Part shown: positions 24,641 through 37,600 of the stretch, one piece after another | Numbering within the stretch: position 1 is the first letter of the stretch | Layout of the letters: each line of letters opens with the position of its first letter | Assembly (NCBI RefSeq): GCF_041260155.1 | Contig: NC_091947.1 | Coordinates: forward strand, 30,864,028 to 30,928,027 | DNA from: Ptychodera flava | Taxonomy: Eukaryota; Hemichordata; Enteropneusta; Ptychoderidae | Length of the DNA stretch: 64,000 nt | Direction of reading: 5' to 3' | Notes under the pieces: generated by a model | The model's input: the letters and a program-made list of their open reading frames with translations, nothing else | The model's database searches: none | What the model was told of the DNA's origin: nothing | Position numbers and translations under genes: made by a program

Positions 24641-25317
24641 TGAAGAGACACTTGGCGCACCTCCACTTGTACAAGCTACCAAAGACAGAGCAAGGCGAAA
24701 ACCAGGCCCGAATACGCCCCCGAGTCTGCAAAGCAGTCTGCAGTCATTTATTTTTATTAAAATGGAGACAGTGCTTTCCATGGTTGGTATACCGTGTATT
24801 TTTTTCTTTAAAAATAATTTGCTTTTATTCTTTGGTAGGTAGTATTTGAGGTAGTAAGTTATAATATATACTTTGTTCTGCTTTCATGACCCATTATCAT
24901 TATCACTTTGAAAATGTGATGGAAAAAATGTGTGCAAAAGTTGGAACAACCAGGAAAACTCTTTCCATGTAGGATATCCCTATCTAGGCTAGCTATTGAT
25001 TAAACAAGAAAGTACTGTTACTGTATTACTGACATCAAAGACATATTTTCAAAAAAACAACATTTGAAAATATGACCCGAAAATATACCAACATAACTGT
25101 TGTGTAAATCAAAGTCTTGAAATGTGACAAATAAGTCTACTTCTGTGACTTCAACAGGACTGTCTGTACATTAATTGCCGTGCCTGTTAACTGCACTAAA
25201 AGCGAGATATGTGGAGAGTGAAAACATTTCATTATACAAGATATTAGGGCTACAGTTCAACTTGGGAAAAAGTCTCTGCGATAGTGTAGTCAAGGCATGC
25301 AGTGAAACAGAAAGTGT

Positions 25318-25868
25318 GACCACAGGCGACCCAATAGGTTCTGAGTTTTTCACACTGTTTTCTCTATCATTTTCTCTTCTTTCTTCATGCTCTGAATGAT
25401 CGGAATAAATAAAATAAATGGTTTATATAACCTAACCTAGCCTCTGTGACTCTTTATTTATTTTACACTCCATTACAAGGACGTATATCTCTCATACACA
25501 CATGCTGTAATTAATTAGTCAACACAACTAATTATGTTAATCCGTGGACTTATCAGGGATTTTACGGGTTGGTCAACATCGCGAAAGATAGGAATGGTTA
25601 CTAAAACGGGATGTTGACCAACTCCTGATAAGTCCACGGATTAGCATAATTAGTTGTGTTGACTAATTAATTACAGCATGTGTGTATGAGAGATATACGT
25701 CCTTGTAATGGAGTGTAAAATAAATAAAGAGTCACAGAGGCTAGGTTAGGTTATATAAACCATTTATTTTATTTATTCCGATCATTCAGAGCATGAAGAA
25801 AGAAGAGAAAATGATAGAGAAAACAGTGTGAAAAACTCAGAACCTATTGGGTCGCTGTGGTGTGACAC
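25318..25868. mobile_element. Near-perfect palindromic element, ~265-bp arms
   Basis: Arm 25318-25597 starts ACCACAGGCGACCCAATAGG and ends GGTTGGTCAACATC. It is repeated inverted at 25608-25868 with almost no centre. The same arm recurs at 26193-26444 (+) and 28716-28984 (-). Arms carry AATAAATAAAATAAATGG and a tatataacctaacctagcc block. No ORF of note. Confidence 0.85.
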
Positions 25869-26192
25869 GGTGATATATTCAATTACATTATATGCCATCA
25901 TCGCTTCGTATAGAACTTGAAGATGAATTCCAACCTATGATTAGGTTGGTCCTGTTACCAGTCCTGATATCTATCCAACAGTAGTAAAAAAATGAATAAA
26001 GATAGAAACATCAAAGTAAGACTAAATTAAGCTTCATTGAACCAAAGTAAGCTTACTTCAAGTTGAGATCGATGTGGTCGTTGAAAGTAATGCTTGAGCA
26101 AGGACGATGTTAAAATCCCTGATAAGTTAAGCGTCTAATTTTCGTTGTCATTTCTGTTACTTGCCCTCCCTGATCCCCTTCATTAATTTGTC

Positions 26193-28984
26193 CACAGGCG
26201 ACCCAATAGGTTCTGAGTTTTTCACACTGTTTTCTCTATCATTTTCTCTTCTTTCTTCATGCTCTGAATGATCGGAATAAATAAAATAAATGGTTTATAT
26301 AACCTAACCTAGCCTCTGTGACTCTTTATTTATTTTACACTCCATTACAAGGACGTATATCTCTCATACACACATGCTGTAATTAATTAGTCAACACAAC
26401 TAATTATGCTAATCCGTGGACTTATCAGGGTTGGTCAACATCGGAAAGATAGTGATGTTAATGAAAAAGGAGAAGGTATGAAGATCTAGGGAAACATGTC
26501 CCGAGGACGTCCGTAAACCTAGTGGACGCTTATATATTCATGATATGCGCAAACAAACACTGCTCATTATTCAAAAATAAACGGGAAGTTAGATCGAAAG
26601 GAACGCTGGAAACGCGCATGCTTTTCGTTGCCAAGCGCCAAATTCTAACATAACTAAGCAGACATGGTCCTGCTCCATGTAACAAATGCCACCCAGAAAG
26701 TATCGACCGACCAAGCAGAAAAAGATCGCCGGAGGTGCCGTTTCATGAGTTTTTCAACAAAATTATATAGATGTATGCTTCACGTCGTCGTTTTCTGCGA
26801 GTGTATATACCGAGTATAATTTACAAACCGCCGTCGTGATTCAAGGCACAATGGTGACACATTAGCAGGAGCACACACTGGAGAATTTTGGCCAGCACTG
26901 TGAATTTTTTTAAACCAGTCACCTTCATTTCTCTGCACTCGCTATTAACTCCATGTCTACGGCTAACATACCGTTATTTTCTGTCTCAAAGTACGTAGCA
27001 GCAATAGGCCTTTGACGTTAAAGTCGGTTGTTTTCTGGTATACGGTAGCAACCAAGCTCATGATTAGAATGACTGTACGGCGTCAAAGAGTCGCCGGTTT
27101 CTTTTTTCGCATAATAAAAGAGAGTTGGTCGCTACATGGAGCTAATCTCTAGCTCCATGGTCGCTACTAGTACTAGTCTAAGGAATTCATCGATTTTCAA
27201 TCGTGCCTTATGCTGTTAGCAAAATTCCCGAAAGAAGCGGCGCACGGGCTATAAAACTTCGTTGTACTGTTAGGCTAGCTTTGGGTCCATAGCTGTGGTG
27301 TTTTCGGACGGGATTTCTGCCTTTTACGGCTGGTTTTGACTTTAACGTCACCACCACAGCCATGGGAACGTCCATGTTCTGCCCGACAGCACGCGTGTCG
27401 CAACTTTGTTTGTCGATATTTCGAAAATTTTCAACCAAATTGCCAACACTCATCGACAACATGGTTATTAGGGGCCTACCACTACCAGAAATCCGCTCAA
27501 AAATCACCAAACTATCGCAGTTTTTCCAGCTTTTTTCGACATGACTACTCGCAGACCGTTCTTTTTCTGGCGTACAAGCGATTGACGAGGCTCAGAGCAG
27601 CCCGTCACTAAAGTAACCTGAGCGGTGACCTCGCAACATCGAAACACAAACTGACATCACCGATGATGTCGGCCACTACGTTAAGAAGCGTGTGAGAATT
27701 TTTACCAGCACTGTGAATTGTTTAAACCAGTCACCGTCATTTCTATTCACTCGCTATTATCTCCATGTCTGCCGGTAACATATCGTTATGGAGAAGTTTA
27801 GTTACACGAAATTACGTTCCATCATCAGCTGATCAGTGATAACCATATGTCGCGTACGTGTAGAACATATACGTTCGGAACGGCAAACAACACCTCTACA
27901 CATACAAAATGTAGTCATAATTACGTGTAGTATTTTTTAGATATTCTTGATGATTTCCGCGAATTTAGACAAGAAACCTTGTAAACTATCATGGAAAACA
28001 TCTTTGATATCATAATATTTCGTAGAGTTTGCACCAGCGCAAGAAGTACTTGCTATATGATTTCCTTACATGAACGAAATGTTGTTGTCTCATTCCACTT
28101 GTTATCTGACGCCGCCCAAAGAGTTCTCCAAACCATATAAAAAACTGTATCAAAGAAAATCGGCTGATTTAATTCGAGGATACGAGCTAGAATATTCCTC
28201 ATATAAAAATTAATGTTTCTTAAAACTTAAACGAATTTCCAATGTTTGTGAGAAAAAATACAGCAAAATTATCGAGAACGCACAGCTAAACTGAAGGCAG
28301 ACCACCGTCCGTACACCCACGGACGGCGGGCAGATAAAACCTTAGCAACACCACCCGATTGAGAGAACCACGCTTAACCACACGAACTTTGACCCTAGTC
28401 AAAATCAGACTTGTCCCTGGGAAATATGTTTACAAGTTTGCCCACATATAAACAACGTAAAGGTCAAAGGTTTCAACTTCCGACTTCCTGCTTTACGGAC
28501 GTCCTCATGCCATGAACTGCAGGCAAGGCACTGGCAGGGTTTGCACTGTTCGCGACCATTTAAATGTTTGAAATAAGAGTAGCTGGCTCTCCTCGGCCAT
28601 CGAAATACATTGACTGCAGTAGATTGTGGATAAAAGGTCATGACTGGCCGCAATTTGGTAATTTCTGGACACATTTCAGGACAGCTTCTTACCTTCCCGT
28701 TTTAGTAACCATTCCTATCTTTCGCGATGTTGACCAACCCGTAAAATTCCTGATAAGTCCACGGATTAACATAATTAGTTGTGTTGACTAATTAATTACA
28801 GCATGTGTGTATGAGAGATATACGTCCTTGTAATGGAGTGTAAAATAAATAAAGAGTCACAGAGGCTAGGTTAGGTTATATAAACCATTTATTTATTTAT
28901 TCCGATCATTCAGAGCATGAAGAAAGAAGAGAAAATGATAGAGAAAACAGTGTGAAAAACTCAGAACCTATGGGTCGCCTGTGA
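26193..28984. mobile_element. ~2.8-kb element with ~260-bp terminal inverted repeats
   Basis: The left end CCACAGGCGACCCAATAGG at 26193 and inverted CCTATGGGTCGCCTGTG at 28984 frame 2.27 kb of interior. The interior has a direct duplication (26900-26980 against 27705-27785, 'gtgaatt..ttaaaccagtcacc') and a small inverted 'catggagctaatctctagctccatg' at 27136. No transposase was recognised; short overlapping ORFs near 27208-27611 have no known family. Confidence 0.7.
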
Positions 28985-29005
28985 TTTGTCCTGCTGATCA
29001 CCGAT

Positions 29006-29093
29006 GCGGGGGCATATAGCCTTGACCAAATAACTCGTTAGCAGCTCTTATGATATGCTAACGAGATATTTGGTCAGGGCGATAAGCCCCCGC
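29006..29093. repeat. Imperfect 38-bp-stem hairpin
   Basis: GCGGGGGCATATAGCCTTGA... through CTCGTTAGCA is followed by a ~12-base loop and its near reverse complement ending AGCCCCCGC. It is 22 bp outside the right end of the 26193-28984 element. Confidence 0.8.
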
Positions 29094-29099
29094 GTTAAT

Positions 29100-30230
29100 G
29101 AAGGGGAACAGGAAGGATATAAACTGTTTTCTTTGAAACACTATGACGAGTTAGCGCCGGTGGTAAAGTAATAGGTACAAATGTGACACAGGTAAGGCTT
29201 ATATAATGAAAAAAGGTCAAATACACGACATTTATTGATCATATTCATGACTTCTAGACGAATAATGCTTGCAGTACCCTGTGGTCTATGTGAGTGTTTT
29301 GCTTACGCCGCTGGCGTACGTAAGGGAATCATACACAAGTAAACTTAGTGAACAGTTTGACTTTTGACCATATGTTGATCATTTATGTAAGGGTATGGAG
29401 GTCGTACACTGTACTAGCTCCATGGGTAGCTCAAACCTCATTACATATCTTACACCGCAAACTTGATAGACTTGGGATTGGTCCCATTGCATTTTCTTAG
29501 ATGCATCGGAAGTTGCAAACTGAAGTGTCAAAAAAGAATCGTACATTGTTATAGTCACGTGTCATTTTGACTCATCCATCATTCATCAATTTCTACTTAA
29601 ATAAAAGAAGTCGAAACTTCATCTACGGTGGCTAAATATCATAATTATCAGATATATCGCTGAAAACTAAAAATTTTAGACTCCTCAGAGCCGATCTAAA
29701 CTCCAGCTATTATAAATTAGAAATTATGTACGATATTTAGATCGGGCTTGGATATATTACACAAATGTAGTTTAGCTTTCTAAACTTTTGGCTAAACCAT
29801 GAGCTTGGCTAGCTGGGCGAATCTGTCGCGAATTATGTCATCGGAGTTACGTGCGACTTGGAAGGTGATATCCATAGAAATATATGGATCACCACATAAT
29901 ACTAGTTTGTCAGAGATGTGGCTTCTTGGACGGCTACAGTGGTAAAATAATTTCAAACGAAACGCCTATTTCTAATGTAGTTTAAGTTCGCAATGCTCGC
30001 TTTAGCACGTTGTAGGTTATTGTCATGTAATGTCATGTGACTCAGAAGGTGAGATATGTCGATCAATGCAAGTGAGTTTTCAGGGTATTTTCACTTATAC
30101 ATGTAGTTTCGTGCACGGTTACAGCCGTAAAACAATATCAAACGCCTATTTCAAAAGTTGGCACTGGCCCCCACCACCTTAGCTGTGTGAAAGGTTGGAA
30201 TTAAGTAAGTTAACTAGATGATTCCACAAC
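29100..30230. other. Intergenic, no gene seen
   Basis: No exon-like segment or clear repeat was identified apart from single-copy AT-rich sequence. Confidence 0.45.
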
Positions 30231-30234
30231 CAAA

Positions 30235-30581
30235 TGTTCTGATTCATATTTAACATTTTCTCTTCCACTCCTGACATTGTCAGCTTTTTAAAAAGCTTTC
30301 TGTGATCCACATTATCAAAAGTCTTTTGGAAATACTCTAAAAGACAATGTTTTTGTAACAGATGTGTTACTATTAGTTTTTTTCTTCATAGCAACTTCCG
30401 GCCACTCGATTACTAATCGTTCTTTCAAAGGGGAGCACAGGGCGTTGTCTACATGTCCGTCCCCAGGGGTGGGTAGGTGTTTCGTTGTATCGCTAATAAA
30501 GATATATTCTACCAACCTTTGGTATTTCGGTCTTAACTTAGCACTGCCCTTGACAATCTTGCGTATACGTTTTATCAACAT
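30235..30581 (-). pseudogene. Reverse transcriptase relic (LINE-type), frameshifted
   Basis: The minus strand reads DNVDHRKLFKKLTMSG over about 30251-30320, matching the RT pattern (K)AFD.V.H..L..KL...G of non-LTR elements. An open frame 30315-30581 runs into it as FPKDF then a stop; a shift of one base restores continuity, so the copy is broken. The rest of the upstream frame is not recognisable. Confidence 0.5.
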
Positions 30582-31785
30582 GCTGCGTCTATTTTGAGTG
30601 CGTAATTAGCCAAAGTAATCAAGGGTAAATTACTAATCTGTGGACGCTCTCACCAGATTATCACCGGATTAAATTTGACAAAGTCAACAACGAACGCACC
30701 AGCAAGGTATAACTGAAGAAAGGGCTGAAACTCTCAAAAGCTGTGTCCAGAGGTGGTCCGTAAAACTAGTGGACACTTTATATTCATGTATTCAGAAACA
30801 AACAGAAGGCAAAACAAACTTGAATATTCATTTGTAAACGAACAGGTCGGAAAGGAGGACCTCCCAGGAATGCGTGGTATGTGTTCAACACACCTTGGTA
30901 ACGTATCGGAGATGTGTTTATACTCTTCCTGCTGGCCCGGCAAAAACCACGTTGGTCGACGTACCTAACACCGCATCGAAGTGAATCAGACTTCACGGGT
31001 ATATTGAAAAATTCCGTGTTAGTCGAGAACAAGAACAGAAAAGACTTTATTAACTCGACGTTCGAGCTCGCCTTTAACTTGTCCAGTTTATCAACTGCGT
31101 TCTTGCAATACGTACACTTTTGTATTAGTCTTCTTTTTCAAATAACAAAAGACATGTTTTACATACGACCGCTTGTGTGCTCTGCAGTACAAGCAGTTTT
31201 GTGGGTTGGTGACTACGTGCCTGCAGATTTTATACACCGCGGTATTTTGCTTTGAATTTTTCAATTGACCCCATGTGCTAAGTTAAAACACTAACAAGAA
31301 GGTCGAGTGTTCTCTCTGCAAATCAAGTAGCATTTCGAACACGAACGATTCGGATATCTTGACCTCAACATTACTAGCTACGCAGCTCGAAAGTTATGCT
31401 CGGAAACAGGACGGGAACATTAGTCAAAGCCGGATTTTGCATGGAAAGCATGCAATATACTGCATACTGCTTATGCTCCCTTGGGTCTGAGACTCCCGCC
31501 CTCTCGGCCATAAACGTCATTGAGCTGCCAAGAATATGATAGTGCAGTCACGTGAATCTGTGTATATTTTGATACATTATTTTATCAATCCTTATACTCA
31601 ACTACCTAACGCATCAAACAAGGGTCATGTCAGGTTCTTAGGACGTTCTCCAAAAGACATATAATCGATTAGTGTCGCGGAATGATTTTCACCAGGTTTG
31701 AGAACTAATAAATAACTGGTCGTCAGTGTGTCTTCGCATATCAAATCGACAAGTGTATTAGTAACTTCAAGGGATCACATCGTTC

Positions 31786-32200
31786 ACTGTAAAGTTGTTT
31801 TTATACAAAACACATTTTCGAGAAAGCTGATGTGCAAGGGAAAGACACAGCAACTGAGTCCGACGGAGGCGCAAAAAACAGTGCATTCGCATTTGTGTCC
31901 GATGTACACATCTCTGTTATTCCATTCTATCAGTCGACGAAGCCTACGTCAAATTGTAGTGAACTCCGAGCAAAGTCCCACATAACATGTAAAGGCGAGC
32001 CAGTGGCCATATGATGATGGATTGCATAAACTTCGAAGTCTAACATCCTAAACTGTAAAGCTGCGGTTTTTTATACAAAAAACACATTTTTGGGAAAGCG
32101 AATGTGCGAGGGAAAGACGGGGAAAGACACCGCGATCGCGCGACTGAGTCCGACAGCGGCGCAAGAAGTGTTTCCCCGACAGTCAGACATATACAGTATG
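31786..32200 (+). repeat. Diverged tandem duplication, ~260-bp period
   Basis: 'actgtaaagttg..tttatacaaaacacattt..gaaagc..atgtgcaagggaaagac..actgagtccgac' at 31786-31870 recurs at 32050-32160 with substitutions. No coding sense. Confidence 0.65.
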
Positions 32201-32275
32201 CTATATCACGCATTTCTAAAGCGTGTCCAAACGTTGACATAAAAAGATTTATCCAAAAGGTTTTGATTATATTTG

Positions 32276-32790
32276 AGGTCAAAGGTCACTGAGGTCATGT
32301 GACATTTTGTCAAAAAAATTGTATTGCTAAGTTATCCCTATATACCAAAAATCAGACCTCTAGCTCCATTGGCCCGCTCAAAATTAGATATGTGCATAAT
32401 TAATGAGGTACAATATGTGGCGTCATATAGCTGTTCCATTATAACATATATGAAGGGTGTAGCACTTGTGGTTACTGAGTTATGGACAAATATGTATATT
32501 TGAGGTCAAAGGTCACCAAGGTCACGTGACATTTTGAAAAAAAAATAGTATTGCTAAGTTATCCCTATATACCAAAAATCAGACCTCTAGCTCTATTGGC
32601 TCGCTCAAAATTAGATATGCGCATAATTAATGAGGTACAATATGTGGCGTCATAAGCTGTCCCATCATACCATATACGAAGGGTGTAGCACTTGTGGTTA
32701 CTGAGTTATGGACAAATATATATTTTTGAGGTCAAAGGTCACCAAGGTCACGTGACATTTTGTCAAAATATCTGAGATATCTGCGTGAAC
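32276..32790 (+). repeat. ~226-bp tandem repeat carrying DR1-type AGGTCAAAGGTCA
   Basis: AGGTCAAAGGTCA begins at 32276, 32503 and 32729 (spacing 227 and 226). Each is followed by AGGTCA(C/T)GTGACATTTTG, then in the full units ATTGCTAAGTTATCCCTATA, ATTAATGAGGTACAATATGT and GTTACTGAGTTATGGACAAA. About 2.3 units. Confidence 0.85.
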
Positions 32791-32915
32791 GGATGGACTT
32801 ACAGACGGACAATCTATAAGCCCCCTGGACTTCATCAGTGGGGACTAAAAACTGTGTCACTGCATCCTTTTTGCAATATGAATACGATGAGAAACTAAAT
32901 TTTTATTTTTCTTGG

Positions 32916-33100
32916 CCTTATACATGGGAGTCTATGGACTGCCTTATACATGGGAGTCTATGGACTGCCTTATACATGGGAGTCTATGGAGACTGCCTAA
33001 TACATGGGAGTCTATGGACTGCCTTATACATGGGAGTCTATGGACTGCCTTATACATGGGAGTCTATGGGGACTGCCTTATACATGGGAGTCTATGGAGG
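32916..33100 (+). repeat. 26-bp minisatellite, seven units
   Basis: Unit CCTTATACATGGGAGTCTAT + GGACTG, with some units 3 bp longer (ggagactg, ggggactg). Reading frames across it are artefacts. Confidence 0.9.
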
Positions 33101-33126
33101 TGAAAACTAAAAAGTCCTCTAACACG

Positions 33127-33355
33127 GCCAAAATTGATCGCATTGTGAAACAAATCGACGTGCATCTGTATGGGGCCAAATTGATCGCATTGTGAAACAA
33201 ATCGACGTGCATCTGTATGGGGTAGGGAACTATCCTTGTGCAAAGTTTGAAAGAAATTGACCTGGGCATGTCTGAGATATCTGCGTGAACGGACGGACGC
33301 ACACACGGACGCACGCACGCACGCACGCACGCACGGACACACGCACGCACGGACA
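33127..33355 (+). repeat. Tandem 47-bp pair and CACG/ACGC simple repeat
   Basis: 'ggccaaaattgatcgcattg..' is repeated twice at 33127-33221. A CACGCACG tract follows at 33297-33352. Confidence 0.85.
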
Positions 33356-33419
33356 TGACCAAACCTATAAGTCCCCCCAGACGGTGTCCGTGGGGACTAA
33401 TAAACCATAGCAAGAAAAA

Positions 33420-34620
33420 CCCTGTGCTGATCCCAAGACAACCCTACCCCCGCCCCCGGGGACGGACATTTGGAAGTCTCCTATGCATTACCCTATCTTT
33501 AGGCTAATCGTTGATGTGACCTCAAATGACCTTGTTGTAGGTCACCGCTCGCGCACCACTAGGCAGCGTGCGTTGCCCATGCTGTACAGAAACGACGCGT
33601 ATGAGCGTCGCCACTGATTGGAGAGAGCCACATGCACTCAGTTCGCTTTCGCGAGGGTCGATGATTGCAGTTCAGACAAACTGACTTTCTATGTTATTGT
33701 ACAGGGGCTTCTTGAGCCGCCGGGAGTTGGTCGACGTCGAGATCTCGAGATAGCGGAGGCAAAGCTGGCAGCTGTTTCCGACTGTCAGGAAGTTTGTTGA
33801 TAGAGGGAGTACGCGCGTTTGGGAGTCCTGTCATCTGGTTGTAAATATCATGTGGTTGTTGGCTGTGACACACCCATATTTGGTTATGTTTCGATGTCAA
33901 AGATCAGAGTTGAAAGTCCAAGCATTCTTGATACCTTGTGCTAGCTCTGGTTGTCAAAGCACGTTTTAATTTGTGCCATTTCGAAGCAAGTGAGTACAAG
34001 TATAGTAGTATGTTCGATTCTTGATCGTAGGCTTGTAACACAAGGATACGATTTCTCATATATCTCTGGTGTTAGCATGCAGGCGGTTTTAAAATTCAGA
34101 GGTCTTTAAAATTCAGAGGTCAGACGAAACCAGGTCTACATGACAGTCCGCCTCTGACTGTGTCTACATACATCAGTCATCATGATCGACCTCGACAGAT
34201 TCAGCACTTTAGTGTTTGATTGTTATGGTCCAAAGCCGTACAATGCTACTGTGCTTGCTTTTGTATTCATGGCACTGCTAAATATCAATAGCAAATCTCT
34301 TAGCAACATTTTTATCCGTATTGAAACCAATGGAGGTTTGACTTTTCCAATTTAAAAACAAACAGTTCGAAGGACCATTAGGTAAGACAAAATGCCTGTG
34401 TTAGACTGATCACTTTAACCTTAGGGGTGTAACACACAGCAGTATACACTCTTCTACAATCGTTAAGAGCAATGATTGTTAGCGTACGTGTCTCTTAAAT
34501 TCACCAGATGTTTCACAGTTGTGTCAAAAGAGTCAAAGAGATGTCTTGAAACACATCAAAGTCTACTTATTTACAAACATTATGGTGGTTGGCCTTGTTT
34601 TATATTATCACTTTTCTCTT
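33420..34620. other. Intergenic, no gene seen
   Basis: An ORF at 33618-33800 (+) has no recognised family and no clear splice context. Otherwise featureless. Confidence 0.4.
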
Positions 34621-34626
34621 GATAGG

Positions 34627-37600
34627 ATGCATGCTTCAGTAACAATGGTCGAAAATGCTCAAAGCATTATACACCTGTTTGCATGGACACTCCTGCGCAT
34701 CTCTCTTAGTGTGCTATGGCTGTGACTTCTACGTTTTCCCAGTGGTTTTTCATCTTTCTATGCTATCACTAATTGATTTAAGTTGCCTAATCTAAATTTT
34801 TTGCAGGAACTGCATTTTGAGTATGCTGAGTCACCATGTGTCACCTGGTTGCACGGACACTCCGGCGCATCTCTCTTAGTGTGCTATGGCTGTGACTTCT
34901 AAGTTTTCCCAGTGGTTTTCATCTTTCTATGCTATCGCCAACTGATTTAAGTTGTCTAATCAAATATTTTTGCAGAATCTGCATTTTTAGTATGTTGAGT
35001 CACCATGTGTCACCTGGTTGCACGGACACTCTGGTGCATCTCTCTTACTGTGCTAAGGCTGTGACTGCTAAGTTTTCTCATTGGTTTTCATCTTTTTATG
35101 CTATCACTAATTGATTTAAGTTGTCTAATCTAAATTTTTTGCAGGAACTGCATTTTGAATATGCTGAGTCACCATGTGTCACCTGGTTGCACGGACACTC
35201 CAGCGCATCTCTCTTAGTGTGCTATGGCTGTGACTTCTAAGTTTTCCCAGTGGTTTTCATCTTTCTATGCTATCGCCAACAGATTTAAGTTGTCTAATCA
35301 AATATTTTTGCAGAATCTGCATTTTTAGTATGCTGAGTCACCATGTGTCACCTGGTTGCACGGACACTCTGGTGCATCTCTCTTACTGTGCTAAGGCTGT
35401 GACTGCTAAGTTTTCTCATTGGTTTTCATCTTTTTATGCTATCACTAATTGATTTAAGTTGTCTAATCTAAATTTTTTGCAGGAACTGCATTTTGAATAT
35501 GCAGAGTCAGAATGTGTCACCTGGTTGCACGGACACTCCGGCGCATCTCTCTTAGTGTGCTATGGCTGTGACTTCTAAGTTTTCCCAGTGGTTTTCATCT
35601 TTCTATGCTATCGCCAACAGATTTAAGTTGTCTAATCAAATATTTTTGCAGAATCTGCATTTTTAGTATGCTGAGTCACCATGTGTCACCTGGTTGCACG
35701 GACACTCCGGCGCATCTCTCTTACTGTGCTAAGGCTGTGACTGCTAAGTTTTCTCATTGGTTTTCATCTTTTTATGCTATCACTAATTGATTTAAGTTGT
35801 CTAATCTAAATTTTTTGCAGGAACTGCATTTTGAATATGCTGAGTCACCATGTGTCACCTGGTTGCACGGACACTCCGGCGCATCTCTCTTACTGTGCTA
35901 AGGCTGTGACTGCTAAGTTTTCTCATTGGTTTTCATCTTTTTATGCTATCGCCAACTGATTTAAGTTGTCTAATCAAATATTTTTGCAGAATCTGCATTT
36001 TTAGTATGCTGAGTCACAATGTGTCACCTGGTTGCATGGACACTCTGGTGCATCTCTCTTACTGTGCTAAGGCTGTGACTGCTAAGTTTTCTCATTGGTT
36101 TTCATCTTTTTATGCTATCACTAATTGATTTAAGTTGTCTAATCTAAATTTTTTGCAGGAACTGCATTTTGAATATGCTGAGTCACCATGTGTCACCTGG
36201 TTGCACGGACACTCCGGCGCATCTCTCTTAGTGTGCTATGGCTGTGACTTCTAAGTTTTCCCAGTGGTTTTCATCTTTCTATGCTATCGCCAACAGATTT
36301 AAGTTGTCTAATCAAATATTTTTGCAGAATCTGCATTTTTAGTATGCTGAGTCACCATGTGTCACCTGGTTGCACGGACACTCTGGTGCATCTCTCTTAC
36401 TGTGCTAAGGCTGTGACTGCTAAGTTTTCTCATTGGTTTTCTTCTTTTTATGCTATCACTAATTGATTTAAGTTGTCTAATCTAAATTTTTTGCAGGAAC
36501 TGCATTTTGAATATGCAGAGTCAGAATGTGTCACCTGGTTGCACGGACACTCCGACGCATCTCTCTTAGTGTGCTATGGCTGTGACTTCTAAGTTTTGCC
36601 AGTGGTTTTCATCTTTCTATGCTATCGCCAACAGATTTAAGTTGTCTGATCAAATATTTTTGCAGAATCTGCATTTTTAGTATGCTGAGTCACCATGTGT
36701 CACCTGGTTGCACGGACACTCCGGCGCATCTTTCTTACTGTGCTAAGGCTGTGACTGCTGAGTTTTCTCATTGGTTTTCATCTTTTTATGCTATCACTAA
36801 TTGATTTAAGTTGTCTAATCTAAATGTTTTGCAGGAACTGCATTTTGAATATGCTGAGTCACCATGTGTCACCTGGTTGCACGGACACTCGGCGCATCTC
36901 TCTTACTGTGCTAAGGCTGTGACTGCTAAGTTTTCTCATTGGTTTTCATCTTTTTATGCTATCGCCAACTGATTTAAGTTGTCTAATCAAATATTTTTGC
37001 AGAATCTGCATTTTTAGTATGCTGAGTCACCATGTGTCACCTGGTTGCAGGACACTCTGGTGCATGTTCTTACTGTGCTAAGGCTGTGACTGCTAAGTTT
37101 TCTCATTGGTTTTCATCTTTTTTATGCTATCACTAATTGATTTAAGTTGTCTAATCTAAATTTTTTGCAGGAACTGCATTTTGAATATGCTGAGTCACCA
37201 TGTGTCACCTGGTTGCACGGACACTCCGGCGCATCTCTCTTAGTGTGCTATGGCTGTGACTTCTAAGTTTTCCAGTGGTTTTCATCTTTCTATGCTATCG
37301 CCAACAGATTTAAGTTGTCTAATCAAATATTTTTGCAGAATCTGCATTTTTAGTATGCTGAGTCACCATGTGTCACCTGGTTGCACGGACACTCTGGTGC
37401 ATCTCTCTTACTGTGCTAAGGCTGTGACTGCTAAGTTTTCTCATTGGTTTTCATCTGTCTATGCTATCGCCAACTGATTTAAGTTGTCTAATCTAAATTT
37501 TTTGCAGGAACTGCATTTTGAGTATGCTGAGTCACAATGTGTCACCTGGTTGCACGGAGTCATGTGGTACATCTCTCTTTCCCTTATAAGGCTTTGTCAT

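Noticed and set aside
27208..27611. Overlapping ~100-codon ORFs on both strands inside the 26193-28984 element, as a transposase
   Set aside because: No catalytic motif or family resemblance; opposite-strand overlap suggests chance in GC-richer sequence.
34929..37477. Repeated 61-codon ORF every 338 bp as a tandem gene family
   Set aside because: Each is one frame of the satellite unit and diverges at the array edges as non-coding satellite does; no promoter or transcript signal.
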